Source of the DNA: Cellvibrio sp. UBA7661
Lineage (GTDB): Bacteria; Pseudomonadota; Gammaproteobacteria; Pseudomonadales; Cellvibrionaceae
Direction: 5' to 3'
Length of the DNA: 64,000 bases
NCBI GenBank assembly: GCA_002483365.1
Contig: DLHT01000009.1
Span: 140,844-204,843, forward strand
In this document: in pieces, positions 36,467 through 44,691 of the stretch
How the letters are laid out: the number at the start of each line of letters is the position of its first letter
How positions within the stretch are numbered: position 1 is the stretch's first letter
The notes under the pieces: model-generated
Databases searched by the model: none
What the model was told of the DNA's origin: nothing
What the model saw: only the letters and a program-made list of their open reading frames with translations
Position numbers and translations under genes: made by a program

Positions 36467-36955
36467 ATGGCTAGAAAAGTTGCGGTGATTATGGGCTCCA
36501 AGAGTGATTGGGCCACTATGCAGGCGGCGGTAGAAATACTGGAGCAGATGGGTGTTGAGTACCATACTGAGGTGGTGTCTGCGCACCGCACCCCGCAAAA
36601 ACTCACTGAATTTGCCGAGTCAGCGGTTGAGAATGGTTATGCGGTCATTATCGCCGGTGCTGGTGGCGCGGCGCATTTGCCGGGTATGGTTGCTGCACAT
36701 ACACGTTTGCCTGTGCTGGGTGTTCCCGTACAAAGCAAGGCGCTGAGCGGAATCGATAGTCTTTATTCTATTGTGCAGATGCCAAAAGGCGTCGCGGTTG
36801 GCACCCTGGCAATTGGCGTGGCGGGTGCATTTAACGCCGGTTTGCTGGCTTGCCAGATTCTGGCGGTGACCGATCCGGCACTGGCGATCAAGATCGAGCA
36901 ATTCCGCCACGACCAGACCCAAGCGGTTTTGGATAATCCAGACCCTAGAGATTAA
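36467..36955 (+). CDS. purE: N5-carboxyaminoimidazole ribonucleotide mutase
   Basis: A 162-residue class I PurE. It starts VAVIMGSKSDWATMQ, has VVSAHRTPQKL with the catalytic His, and GAGGAAHLPGMVAAHTRLPVLGVPV. It moves the carboxylate of N5-CAIR to give CAIR in purine synthesis. purK follows 64 bp later. Confidence 0.96.
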   Translation: MARKVAVIMGSKSDWATMQAAVEILEQMGVEYHTEVVSAHRTPQKLTEFAESAVENGYAVIIAGAGGAAHLPGMVAAHTRLPVLGVPVQSKALSGIDSLYSIVQMPKGVAVGTLAIGVAGAFNAGLLACQILAVTDPALAIKIEQFRHDQTQAVLDNPDPRD

Positions 36956-37019
36956 GAGCGCGCGATCAATAATCCCACAATCAATTATTTGTCATTGGTT
37001 TTAGTGTTTGAGGTTTGGC

Positions 37020-38096
37020 ATGAGTCAACGTATTTGGGTTTTAGGTGCAGGCCAATTAGGCGCGATGTTAAAACACGCCGGTATGCCGTTGGCGCTGGAT
37101 GTATGCCCGGTCGACATCAATGAAGCAACCGCTCCCGCATTGGCCCCCACTGATTTGGTGACTGCCGAGCGCGAGCAATGGCCGGAAACATTAGTGACCC
37201 ATGCGCTTGCCGAACACCCTCGTTTTATCAACCAAAACGTCTTTGGCCGCTTGGCTGACCGCAAAACCCAAAAAGAATTGATCGATTCACTCGGCATTGT
37301 CACTGCTCCCTGGCGCAACGTGTGTAACGACATCACCGCCAACGAATTGCGCGATCAACTGGGCGAGCGTGTGCTGCTGAAGCGCCGCACCGGTGGTTAC
37401 GATGGCCGCGGCCAACACTGGCTGCGCACCGATGATGATCAAGTGCCCGATGACTGGCAGGGTGAAGCCATTGCCGAGCAGGCGATCAATTTTGATGAAG
37501 AAGTATCGCTGGTGGGCGTGCGCAACCAACAAGGTGAATGCGTGTTTTATCCACTCACATTGAACCTGCATTTGAATGGCATTCTCTACGCGTCGGTTGC
37601 GCCACTCGCGCGCTTGCAACCCCTGCAAGCACAAGCGGAAGACATGCTGGGTAAAATTTTAAATGCGCTTGAATACGTGGGCGTTATGGCGATGGAAACC
37701 TTCCGCGTGGGCGATCAATTATTGATTAACGAATTGGCACCGCGCGTACACAATTCCGGCCACTGGACACAGGCCGGGGCAAGCATCAGCCAATTTGAAT
37801 ATCACCTGCGCGCCGTCGCCAATATGGCAACACCCCAACCGCAAGTGATTGGCCATAACGTGATGATCAATTTGATCGGCACTGACTACAATCCACAATG
37901 GCGCGATCTGCCTTGCGCGCGCGTCTATTGGTATGGGAAAGAGGTGCGTGCTGGCCGCAAAGTGGGGCACATCAATATTGTGAGCAATAACATCACTGAA
38001 GTGCGCGAAACGCTGGTGTTACTGGGTGATTTATTGCCTGCCGATTATTATCGCGAGGCAATTGATTGGAGCCTGGACGCAATCGCTTCACTGTAA
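37020..38096 (+). CDS. purK: N5-carboxyaminoimidazole ribonucleotide synthase
   Basis: A 358-residue ATP-grasp enzyme making N5-CAIR from AIR, bicarbonate and ATP. Visible are IWVLGAGQLGAML, LKRRTGGYDGRGQ, GEAIAEQAINFDEEVSLVG and INELAPRVHNSGHWTQ. The ATG at 37020 is preferred to an in-frame TTG twelve bases upstream. It forms an operon with purE and is closed by a terminator. Confidence 0.95.
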   Translation: MSQRIWVLGAGQLGAMLKHAGMPLALDVCPVDINEATAPALAPTDLVTAEREQWPETLVTHALAEHPRFINQNVFGRLADRKTQKELIDSLGIVTAPWRNVCNDITANELRDQLGERVLLKRRTGGYDGRGQHWLRTDDDQVPDDWQGEAIAEQAINFDEEVSLVGVRNQQGECVFYPLTLNLHLNGILYASVAPLARLQPLQAQAEDMLGKILNALEYVGVMAMETFRVGDQLLINELAPRVHNSGHWTQAGASISQFEYHLRAVANMATPQPQVIGHNVMINLIGTDYNPQWRDLPCARVYWYGKEVRAGRKVGHINIVSNNITEVRETLVLLGDLLPADYYREAIDWSLDAIASL

Positions 38097-38100
38097 TGAT

Positions 38101-38126
38101 AAAAGCCAGCCTTGCGCTGGCTTTTT
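38101..38126 (+). terminator. purEK terminator
   Basis: Stem AAAAGCCAGC (38101-38110) with GCTGGCTTTT (38116-38125), loop CTTGC, then T-rich sequence, directly after purK. Confidence 0.88.
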
Positions 38127-38243
38127 GTTAGCGCGTCTTTTTGTTAGCAATGGTTAATGTTTCGGGTTTGCGCACGCATTTGTGTTAATTTTTTACGCAT
38201 CATCCACCAGCAACAAGACCGCATCACACAAGGAGTTTGCCCG

Positions 38244-38927
38244 ATGTTCACCCTGCATATTGCCAACAAAAATTACTCATCCTGGTCACTGCGCCCATGG
38301 GTATTGATGCGCACACTGAATATTCCGTTTGAGGAGCAAATACATCCCTTGGATGCAGGCGGCAGTTGGAATTCGTATCGCCATTTTTCACCCAATGGCC
38401 GAGTCCCCTGTTTGCAGGATGGTGCTCAAACGGTGTGGGATTCGCTCGCGATTGTTGAATATCTTGCGGAAACCTATCCGCAAGTCTGGCCAGAAGATAA
38501 AGCTGCTCGCGCGTGGGCTCGCTCCGCCAGTGCCGAAATGCACTCGGGTTTTCAAACCCTGCGCAATACCTGTGGCATGAGCTGCGGCCACCGCATTCAA
38601 TTACATGCGATCAGCGCTGGTCTTGAACGGGATATCCAGCGTATTAACGAATTGTGGAACCAAGGTTTGCAAACTTTCGGCGGGCCATTTTTAGCGGGCG
38701 CACATTTCACCGCAGTAGATGCTTTTTTTGCTCCGGTCGCCTTTCGTTTCCAGACCTATGGATTGCCATTAACCGGACCAGCACAGGATTATTTAACACG
38801 CTTGCTTAATATACCTGCGATGCAAGACTGGTATGCCAGCGGCTTAAAAGAAACCTGGCGCGAACCGGAACACGAGCAAGAGATTCTTGCGGCAGGAAAA
38901 CTGCTTGCCGATTTACGTAATAAATAG
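38244..38927 (+). CDS. glutathione S-transferase family protein
   Basis: A 227-residue cytoplasmic protein with an N-terminal thioredoxin-like domain (IANKNYSSWSLRPWVLM, catalytic Ser likely in SSWS; NGRVPCLQDG; DSLAIVEYLAE) and a helical C-terminal domain (FLAGAHFTAVDAFFAPV). The ATG at 38244 has AAGGAG at ideal distance; an upstream ATG at 38157 is not supported. It may share a transcript with the next gene, 21 bp away. Substrate not known. Confidence 0.9.
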   Translation: MFTLHIANKNYSSWSLRPWVLMRTLNIPFEEQIHPLDAGGSWNSYRHFSPNGRVPCLQDGAQTVWDSLAIVEYLAETYPQVWPEDKAARAWARSASAEMHSGFQTLRNTCGMSCGHRIQLHAISAGLERDIQRINELWNQGLQTFGGPFLAGAHFTAVDAFFAPVAFRFQTYGLPLTGPAQDYLTRLLNIPAMQDWYASGLKETWREPEHEQEILAAGKLLADLRNK

Positions 38928-38948
38928 CTATTGGAGTTGTAGTAACCA

Positions 38949-39323
38949 ATGAATATCGATGTAAAAGTCACACCGCACGGCGATTATCTTCATGTAGAAG
39001 TGCGCGGTATTGGCAACTATGAAAATGCCGTCGCATTCTGGCAACAAGTAGCAGACGCCTGTGAAGCGCACCAATGTTTTAAAGTGTTAGGTGAGCAGTA
39101 TTTACTTGACTCCGTTACCACTCTGGAAGCGTTTGATCACCCCAGTATTTTTAAAAAAGTAGGCATTACCACCAAGTACAAATTTGCATGGGTGGATAAA
39201 AACCCCCGCACCCGCGAAACCACGCAATTTGTGTATGACGTACTCGCCAGTCGCTCGATTAGCTTTGGCAAAATGTTTAACGACATCAACCTCGCCAAAG
39301 AGTGGCTGCTCAGCAAAGGCTGA
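38949..39323 (+). CDS. small protein of unknown function (STAS-like shape)
   Basis: A 124-residue protein starting MNIDVKVTPHGDYLHVEV. The alternating strands and helices (YLLDSVTTLEAFDHPSIFKKVGI, then KFAWVDKN, and a C-terminal LAKEWLLSK) resemble SpoIIAA/STAS-like folds that lack the phospho-serine. I do not recognise a named family with certainty. It follows the GST gene by 21 bp and precedes a chemoreceptor. Confidence 0.6.
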   Translation: MNIDVKVTPHGDYLHVEVRGIGNYENAVAFWQQVADACEAHQCFKVLGEQYLLDSVTTLEAFDHPSIFKKVGITTKYKFAWVDKNPRTRETTQFVYDVLASRSISFGKMFNDINLAKEWLLSKG

Positions 39324-39558
39324 TCAGCACTCGCTAATCGGTCACTTGGCAGAGTAGTTCCACTCCTCGCTCCCCCCTCCCGTTTTTGACAAATATCCTC
39401 TTGCTGACTAAGGTTCATATCAACTCTTCTTTACCAAGCAGAGCGGCTGTCGAATAACAATAGATTTAAAACCCTGTGACAAATCAACAGGCATACGCCA
39501 TTTGCTATGCACAACCACTGCACCCCCATGAGAGTGGAACAACAATAAGGAGTTAGAT

Positions 39559-41064
39559 ATGTTCAACAACACAAAAGTCGCAGCACGCCTTGCCATTTTG
39601 GCGGGCGCACTGGTTACACTCATGATTGTGATCGGTGGTTTTGGAATAAAGGGAATGAACGATGCAAACCAGGGCATGCGCACTGTTTATCTTGACCGGG
39701 TTGAACCCATGCGCGACTTGAAAGATGTCATCGACAATTTTGCACTCATTCTGGTCGATGTCCCGCAAAAAACCGTCAAAGGTTTAATCACTCCGCAAGA
39801 AGCTCTGAAAATCACCAACGAAACCCTGCCAGCGACCGACAAAATTTGGGAGTATTACCTCACCACTTATTTGTTGGATGAAGAAAAAAGACTAATCAAA
39901 CAAGCCACACCATTAATTGATCGCACACACGCACAATTGGCTGATTTACAAGCCTGGTATGCAAACGGAAATATCGATGCAATCAACCAATTCACCCAAA
40001 CAGGCATCTACCCTATTTTTGATCCACTGAATGAAGTATTCACTGCACTGAATAAATTCCAGGTACAAATTGCCAAACAAGAATACGACCGATCCACCCA
40101 ACGTTATGAGAGCACCTTGATGCTGAACAGCATCATTATTATCAGCAGTATTATTATTGCGATTATTTTGAGCTTTCTCATCGCACGCAGTTTACTTACC
40201 CAATTAGGTGGCGAACCCAATTACACCGCTGATGTTATTTACCGGATCGCACAAGGTGATTTATCGGTGAATGTAGAGACCAAAGCAAAAGACCAAAGCA
40301 GTATTTTGTTTGCCATTCGCCAAATGGTCTCACGCCTGTCAGAAATTATTGGCGATGTACGTTCAACTGCCGATTCACTTTCATCGGCATCAGAAGAAGT
40401 CAGCTCAACTGCACAATCACTTAGCCAGGCAGCAACCCAACAAGCAGCGAGCATTGAAGAAACCAGTGCGGCCATGGAAGAAATTACAGCGTCTATCGGC
40501 CAGAATAATGACAACGCAAAAGTCACCGATAACATTGCCAGTAAAAGCGCAATGGAAGCCAAGCAAGGAGGAGATGCCGTTAAAAATACCGTTGATGCAA
40601 TGCGTAAAATTGCACAGAAAATTAGTATGATTGATGACATTGCCTACCAAACCAATTTGCTTGCGCTAAACGCTGCGATTGAGGCGGGGCGAGCAGGTGA
40701 ACACGGGCGCGGTTTTGCAGTAGTAGCCAGTGAAGTACGCAAATTAGCAGGGCGCAGCCAAACCGCTGCAAAAGAAATTGGTGAGTTGGCGGGCAGCTCG
40801 GTAAAGTTGGCTGAAAGCGCGGGCGAATTACTGGACACCATAGTCCCCGAGATCCGTAAAACCGCTGATTTAGTACAAGAAATTTCTGCTGCCAGCGATG
40901 AGCAAACATCAGGGGCAAACCAAATTACTATCGCAATTTCCCAAATCAGTATTGCCACCCAACAAAATTCTTCATCGGCGGAAGAGCTTTATTCCACAGC
41001 AGAAGAACTCACCAGTCAGGCATTACAACTGCAACAAATGATGGAATTTTTCAAAACGAAATAG
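39559..41064 (+). CDS. methyl-accepting chemotaxis protein
   Basis: A 501-residue receptor with a first membrane helix (about 10-30), a helical periplasmic ligand domain of the four-helix-bundle kind (31-190), a second helix (SIIIISSIIIAIILSFLIA), a HAMP domain starting LGGEP, and a signalling domain. The CheA/CheW-binding tip is intact: IDDIAYQTNLLALNAAIEAGRAGEHGRGFAVVASEVRKLA. No NWETF-type CheR tether is at the C terminus. It is separated from any che genes in the window, in contrast to the che remnants at 1.5-1.7 kb. Confidence 0.92.
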   Translation: MFNNTKVAARLAILAGALVTLMIVIGGFGIKGMNDANQGMRTVYLDRVEPMRDLKDVIDNFALILVDVPQKTVKGLITPQEALKITNETLPATDKIWEYYLTTYLLDEEKRLIKQATPLIDRTHAQLADLQAWYANGNIDAINQFTQTGIYPIFDPLNEVFTALNKFQVQIAKQEYDRSTQRYESTLMLNSIIIISSIIIAIILSFLIARSLLTQLGGEPNYTADVIYRIAQGDLSVNVETKAKDQSSILFAIRQMVSRLSEIIGDVRSTADSLSSASEEVSSTAQSLSQAATQQAASIEETSAAMEEITASIGQNNDNAKVTDNIASKSAMEAKQGGDAVKNTVDAMRKIAQKISMIDDIAYQTNLLALNAAIEAGRAGEHGRGFAVVASEVRKLAGRSQTAAKEIGELAGSSVKLAESAGELLDTIVPEIRKTADLVQEISAASDEQTSGANQITIAISQISIATQQNSSSAEELYSTAEELTSQALQLQQMMEFFKTK

Positions 41065-41088
41065 CCCTACTTTCACCCCAGCCTTTTG

Positions 41089-41249
41089 CCCTCACCCCCA
41101 GCCCCTCTCCCAGAGGGAGAGGGGAGCGAAATGCATAGCTCCCTCTCCTTCTGGGAGTAGGACGCGAAATTCATAACTCCCTCTCCTTCTGGGAGTAGGA
41201 AGCGAAATGCATAACTCCCTCTCCCTCTGGGAGAGGGCCGGGGTGAGGG
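41089..41249. repeat. compound intergenic repeat: 38-bp tandem units in inverted-repeat arms
   Basis: Outer arms CCCTCACCCC... (41089-41111) and GGGAGAGGGCCGGGGTGAGGG (41229-41249, imperfect complement) enclose units starting GCGAAAT(G/T)CATA at 41126, 41164 and 41202, that is a 38-bp period. Each unit contains a CTCCCTCTCC..GGGAG hairpin. It fills the gap between two convergent genes and can act as a two-way terminator. Confidence 0.85.
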
Positions 41250-41263
41250 ACTGGGGTGATGGA

Positions 41264-42997
41264 TTACAAAATCCACACTTCAACACGTCGGTTCATCCTG
41301 CGCCCTTCTTCTGATTTACTGCTCGCCAATGGCGCTGCCTCTCCCATACCGCGCGCAACCAGCGGGTAAATTCCGCGCGCAATTAAATGCTGCTCTACCA
41401 CTTGGGCGCGGCGCAATGACAATTCAAGATTTTGTGCTTTATCGCCTTCGCTGTCGGAAAACCCAAACAACTGAACGCGTCTGGGCGAATTCACTTCAAC
41501 ATATTTCACCAAACGGTCAAGGTCAGATATGCCCTTGGTATCCAGTTCATCACTGCCATCCTTAAAGCGGAAATTAATCGATAAACGCTGGGAGCGTGCC
41601 GTCAAACTGCGCATTTCTTCGGGATAAAAATTATTGTTAAACGGCTGACCCGTTTTAATATTTTGCGATACCAACCCTATGTCTTCCACAATACTTTGCC
41701 CGCGTTCAGTTGCACTGAATTTCACAAACTCTTCCGCCTCATTACTGATATTTTTTTGCGGCAAATAAAAATATAACCGGCGCGACAGCGGATAGTCTTC
41801 GGTACTGACAGTAAAGTGAGTTGGTAAAATAGGCTTGGAGTTTTTCGTCGTCGATATTGCCAATAATTTTGCACGGCGCACATAAGGCAAGCCAATAAAT
41901 CCGATCGCACCTTCATCTTTGGCTACCGAATCTGATAACTCGGTACTCGATTCAAAGCGCTTTGCAGTGAGCGCCAAACTCGCTGAGGAAGAATCCAGCA
42001 CCATACTTTTAAACGAATCCCATGTGCCGGAATTTTCATCGCGTGCATAAAGTGTAATGGGCAAATCATTTCCACCCACTTCAGACCAATTGGTAATGTC
42101 ACCGGAAAATATTTTTACCAACTGCGGAATTGACAACTGACCGAGCGGGTTTTTGCTATTCACAACTATCGCCAAACCATCGAGCCCAATAATATGCTCA
42201 CTGCCGGGTTCGGTTAAATCGCCATTCTTGGCAAGTAGTAGCTCGCGCTCCTGCTCTTTGATACGGCGCGATGACATACCCAATTCCGCGTTGCCCTGTA
42301 ACAAATCGGTAAACGCCGTGCTTGAACCATGCGCATGTATTTCAATAAATTCAATGCGCCCATTGAGCTGTGCCGTTACCGCTTTTTCGGTGGGAGTCCT
42401 GCCTTGTTCGGTTTTAATATCCGTTGCACCGCGAGCCATTAAATAGGATTCAACCAAGCGCGGCGTTAATTTTTCGCCCACGGTATTTGAACCATGCACA
42501 CGAAATAACGGCTTGCCTGCACGCACTAAGGGTGTACCTGGAACATAGACGGGTGCAGTGGGTGTCACTGCGGATTTCACCCGCGTTTCAGTGATTGCTT
42601 GCAGCACAAATACTTCACCGGCATCCAAAGGCAAAAAAGACCGCAACAAATAGCCGCCAAGAATGAGCAACAGCGAGCACGCAACCGCAGAGAGTGTATT
42701 TAATTTAATGCCGCCGCGCGTTTTTTTGCGCGGTTTGAATTCATCACCGGTGTGGGTGGCGGTGACTATGGCATCTTCCATTTGCCGCACTTCCCACACC
42801 AATTGGGTCAGCTCATCGTTATTTGCAGATAAGGCCTTTTCCAACAACTCGGTGCGATATTCTTCATCCTTCAACACCATATTTAACGGGATGTGCATTT
42901 TTAAATGGGCTTCGCACAACCGTTTTAAATTCCATAATTTATCAACCAAGGCGACGTTGTAATGCATGTGTTTATGGGATTTAGGGGACATAGACAT
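41264..42997 (-). CDS. phosphate-binding-protein-like / OmpA fusion protein
   Basis: About 577 residues: a cytoplasmic N terminus, one membrane helix (LNTLSAVACSLLLILGGYLL), a PstS-like phosphate-binding domain (FRVHGSNTVGEKLTPRLVESY, AHGSSTAFTDLLQG, ARDENSGTWDSFKSMVL) and a C-terminal OmpA peptidoglycan-binding domain (FGFSDSEGDKAQNLELSLRRAQVVEQHL, GMGEAAPLASS, NRRVEVWIL). It is a known but little-studied combination; a phosphate or anion sensor tied to the cell wall is a reasonable guess. The start is uncertain (42997 or 42991), both with weak ribosome sites. It is divergent from chrA. Confidence 0.8.
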   Translation of the reverse strand: MSMSPKSHKHMHYNVALVDKLWNLKRLCEAHLKMHIPLNMVLKDEEYRTELLEKALSANNDELTQLVWEVRQMEDAIVTATHTGDEFKPRKKTRGGIKLNTLSAVACSLLLILGGYLLRSFLPLDAGEVFVLQAITETRVKSAVTPTAPVYVPGTPLVRAGKPLFRVHGSNTVGEKLTPRLVESYLMARGATDIKTEQGRTPTEKAVTAQLNGRIEFIEIHAHGSSTAFTDLLQGNAELGMSSRRIKEQERELLLAKNGDLTEPGSEHIIGLDGLAIVVNSKNPLGQLSIPQLVKIFSGDITNWSEVGGNDLPITLYARDENSGTWDSFKSMVLDSSSASLALTAKRFESSTELSDSVAKDEGAIGFIGLPYVRRAKLLAISTTKNSKPILPTHFTVSTEDYPLSRRLYFYLPQKNISNEAEEFVKFSATERGQSIVEDIGLVSQNIKTGQPFNNNFYPEEMRSLTARSQRLSINFRFKDGSDELDTKGISDLDRLVKYVEVNSPRRVQLFGFSDSEGDKAQNLELSLRRAQVVEQHLIARGIYPLVARGMGEAAPLASSKSEEGRRMNRRVEVWIL

Positions 42998-43247
42998 TCT
43001 CTGCAGGCCATCAAACAATGATTGGCGATTGCATTGCGCAACACGCGAACCGATAAAGGCCTGCACTATATGACGAGAATATGACAACGCAGTTACATGC
43101 GCGGAGCGCAGCCGACAACCACGTTTTCAGCTTCAGGCGCAGAAAATTTGTCTGTATCATGCCGCTTTATGACAAAACGATTGCAAGACGTTTTATGCAA
43201 AACATTTACATATACATCTTACGAAGGCTCTTACACAAGGCTTCTAA

Positions 43248-44639
43248 ATGCATACAACACCTGAAATAAATACAACGCCTGAAATGAATAGATCGCCTGC
43301 CGCTGGCAGCCCCCCTAATGTCAATCTATGGCAAGCGATCAAATTTTGGTTGAAATTGGGTTTTATCAGTTTTGGCGGACCCGCTGGGCAAATCGCTATC
43401 ATGCATCAGGAATTAGTAGAGCAGCGCCGTTGGATTTCAGAAAAACGTTTTCTGCATGCACTCAACTACTGCATGTTGTTGCCCGGGCCAGAGGCACAAC
43501 AACTGGCTACCTATATTGGCTGGTTAATGCACCGAACCAGGGGCGGTGTTATTGCCGGATTATTATTTATATTGCCTTCACTGTTGATTCTGATACTGCT
43601 GTCCTGGTTGTATATCGCCTATGGGCATCTGACATTAATTGCAGGTATTTTTTACGGCATAAAACCAGCGGTTGCAGCGATTGTGGTGCAAGCCGCGCAC
43701 CGGATTGGCTCGCGCAGTTTAAAAAATAATTGGCTGTGGGGAATTGCCGCCGCTGCGTTTATCGCAATCTTTGCATTGCATGTTCCCTTTCCCGTTATTG
43801 TTTTAGCAGCGGGCATTATTGGCTGGTTAGGGGGGAAATTTGCACCGCATTTATTTAACGCCAGCGCAAAGCACCAAGCCAATCAAAAAAATTATGGCCC
43901 AGCTATTATCGATGACGAAACCCCCACGCCTGAACATGCAAAATTCCGCACCAATCATTTAATTGCCATTATCGGTTGCGGATTATTGTTATGGATAATT
44001 CCCATGTTGTTATTAGGCACCCTGTTTGGCTGGCAACATGGCTTCACCCAAATGGCCTGGTTTTTTACCACGGCTGCACTGCTGACATTTGGTGGCGCTT
44101 ATGCAGTGTTGCCCTATGTTTATCAAGGTGCAGTTACCCACTACCAATGGCTCACCCCTGCGCAAATGATGGACGGCCTGGCGCTGGGTGAAACAACACC
44201 CGGCCCGCTGATTATGGTGGTTGCTTTTGTTGGATTTGTAGGTGCCTATAGCCAGCAATTTATGGGCGGTGAATCATTATTTGTGGCGGGAGCAGTCGCG
44301 GCAACACTGGTCACCTGGTTTACGTTTTTACCTTCGTTTATTTTTATTCTTGCCGGTGGTCCTTTGGTGGAATCCACCCAAAGCAATATGCATTTCACCG
44401 CACCGCTCACCGCCATTACCGCAGCGGTTGTTGGTGTAATTCTTAACCTCGCTTTATTCTTTGCGTATCACACACTTTGGCCGCAGGGCGTTGAATCCGG
44501 TTGGTTGGTGCAATTGGATTGGCTTGCTCTGGCAATCGGTGTGATTGCCAGTGCGCTGTTATTTTATTGGAAAATGGGCATCATCCGGGTATTGGGAATT
44601 TGCGCATTGCTTGGTGTTGTCGCAAAAATGTTCCTGTAA
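43248..44639 (+). CDS. chrA: chromate transporter ChrA
   Basis: A 463-residue long-chain CHR protein with two homologous halves. The first has LGFISFGGPAGQIAIMHQEL and LLPGPEAQQLATYIGWL; the second has FGGAYAVLPYVYQGAV and GLALGETTPGPLIMVVAFVG. It expels chromate in the best-known members. AAGG site upstream. No chrB regulator is beside it. Confidence 0.93.
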   Translation: MHTTPEINTTPEMNRSPAAGSPPNVNLWQAIKFWLKLGFISFGGPAGQIAIMHQELVEQRRWISEKRFLHALNYCMLLPGPEAQQLATYIGWLMHRTRGGVIAGLLFILPSLLILILLSWLYIAYGHLTLIAGIFYGIKPAVAAIVVQAAHRIGSRSLKNNWLWGIAAAAFIAIFALHVPFPVIVLAAGIIGWLGGKFAPHLFNASAKHQANQKNYGPAIIDDETPTPEHAKFRTNHLIAIIGCGLLLWIIPMLLLGTLFGWQHGFTQMAWFFTTAALLTFGGAYAVLPYVYQGAVTHYQWLTPAQMMDGLALGETTPGPLIMVVAFVGFVGAYSQQFMGGESLFVAGAVAATLVTWFTFLPSFIFILAGGPLVESTQSNMHFTAPLTAITAAVVGVILNLALFFAYHTLWPQGVESGWLVQLDWLALAIGVIASALLFYWKMGIIRVLGICALLGVVAKMFL

Positions 44640-44691
44640 AAATATCGCGGTAACGATATTTCAGCAACAAGATTGCAGTAACAACAATAGT

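Noticed and set aside
41126..41239. Possible CRISPR-like array
   Set aside because: The 38-bp units are directly adjacent with no unique spacers, and they sit in an intergenic palindrome; there are no cas genes in the window.
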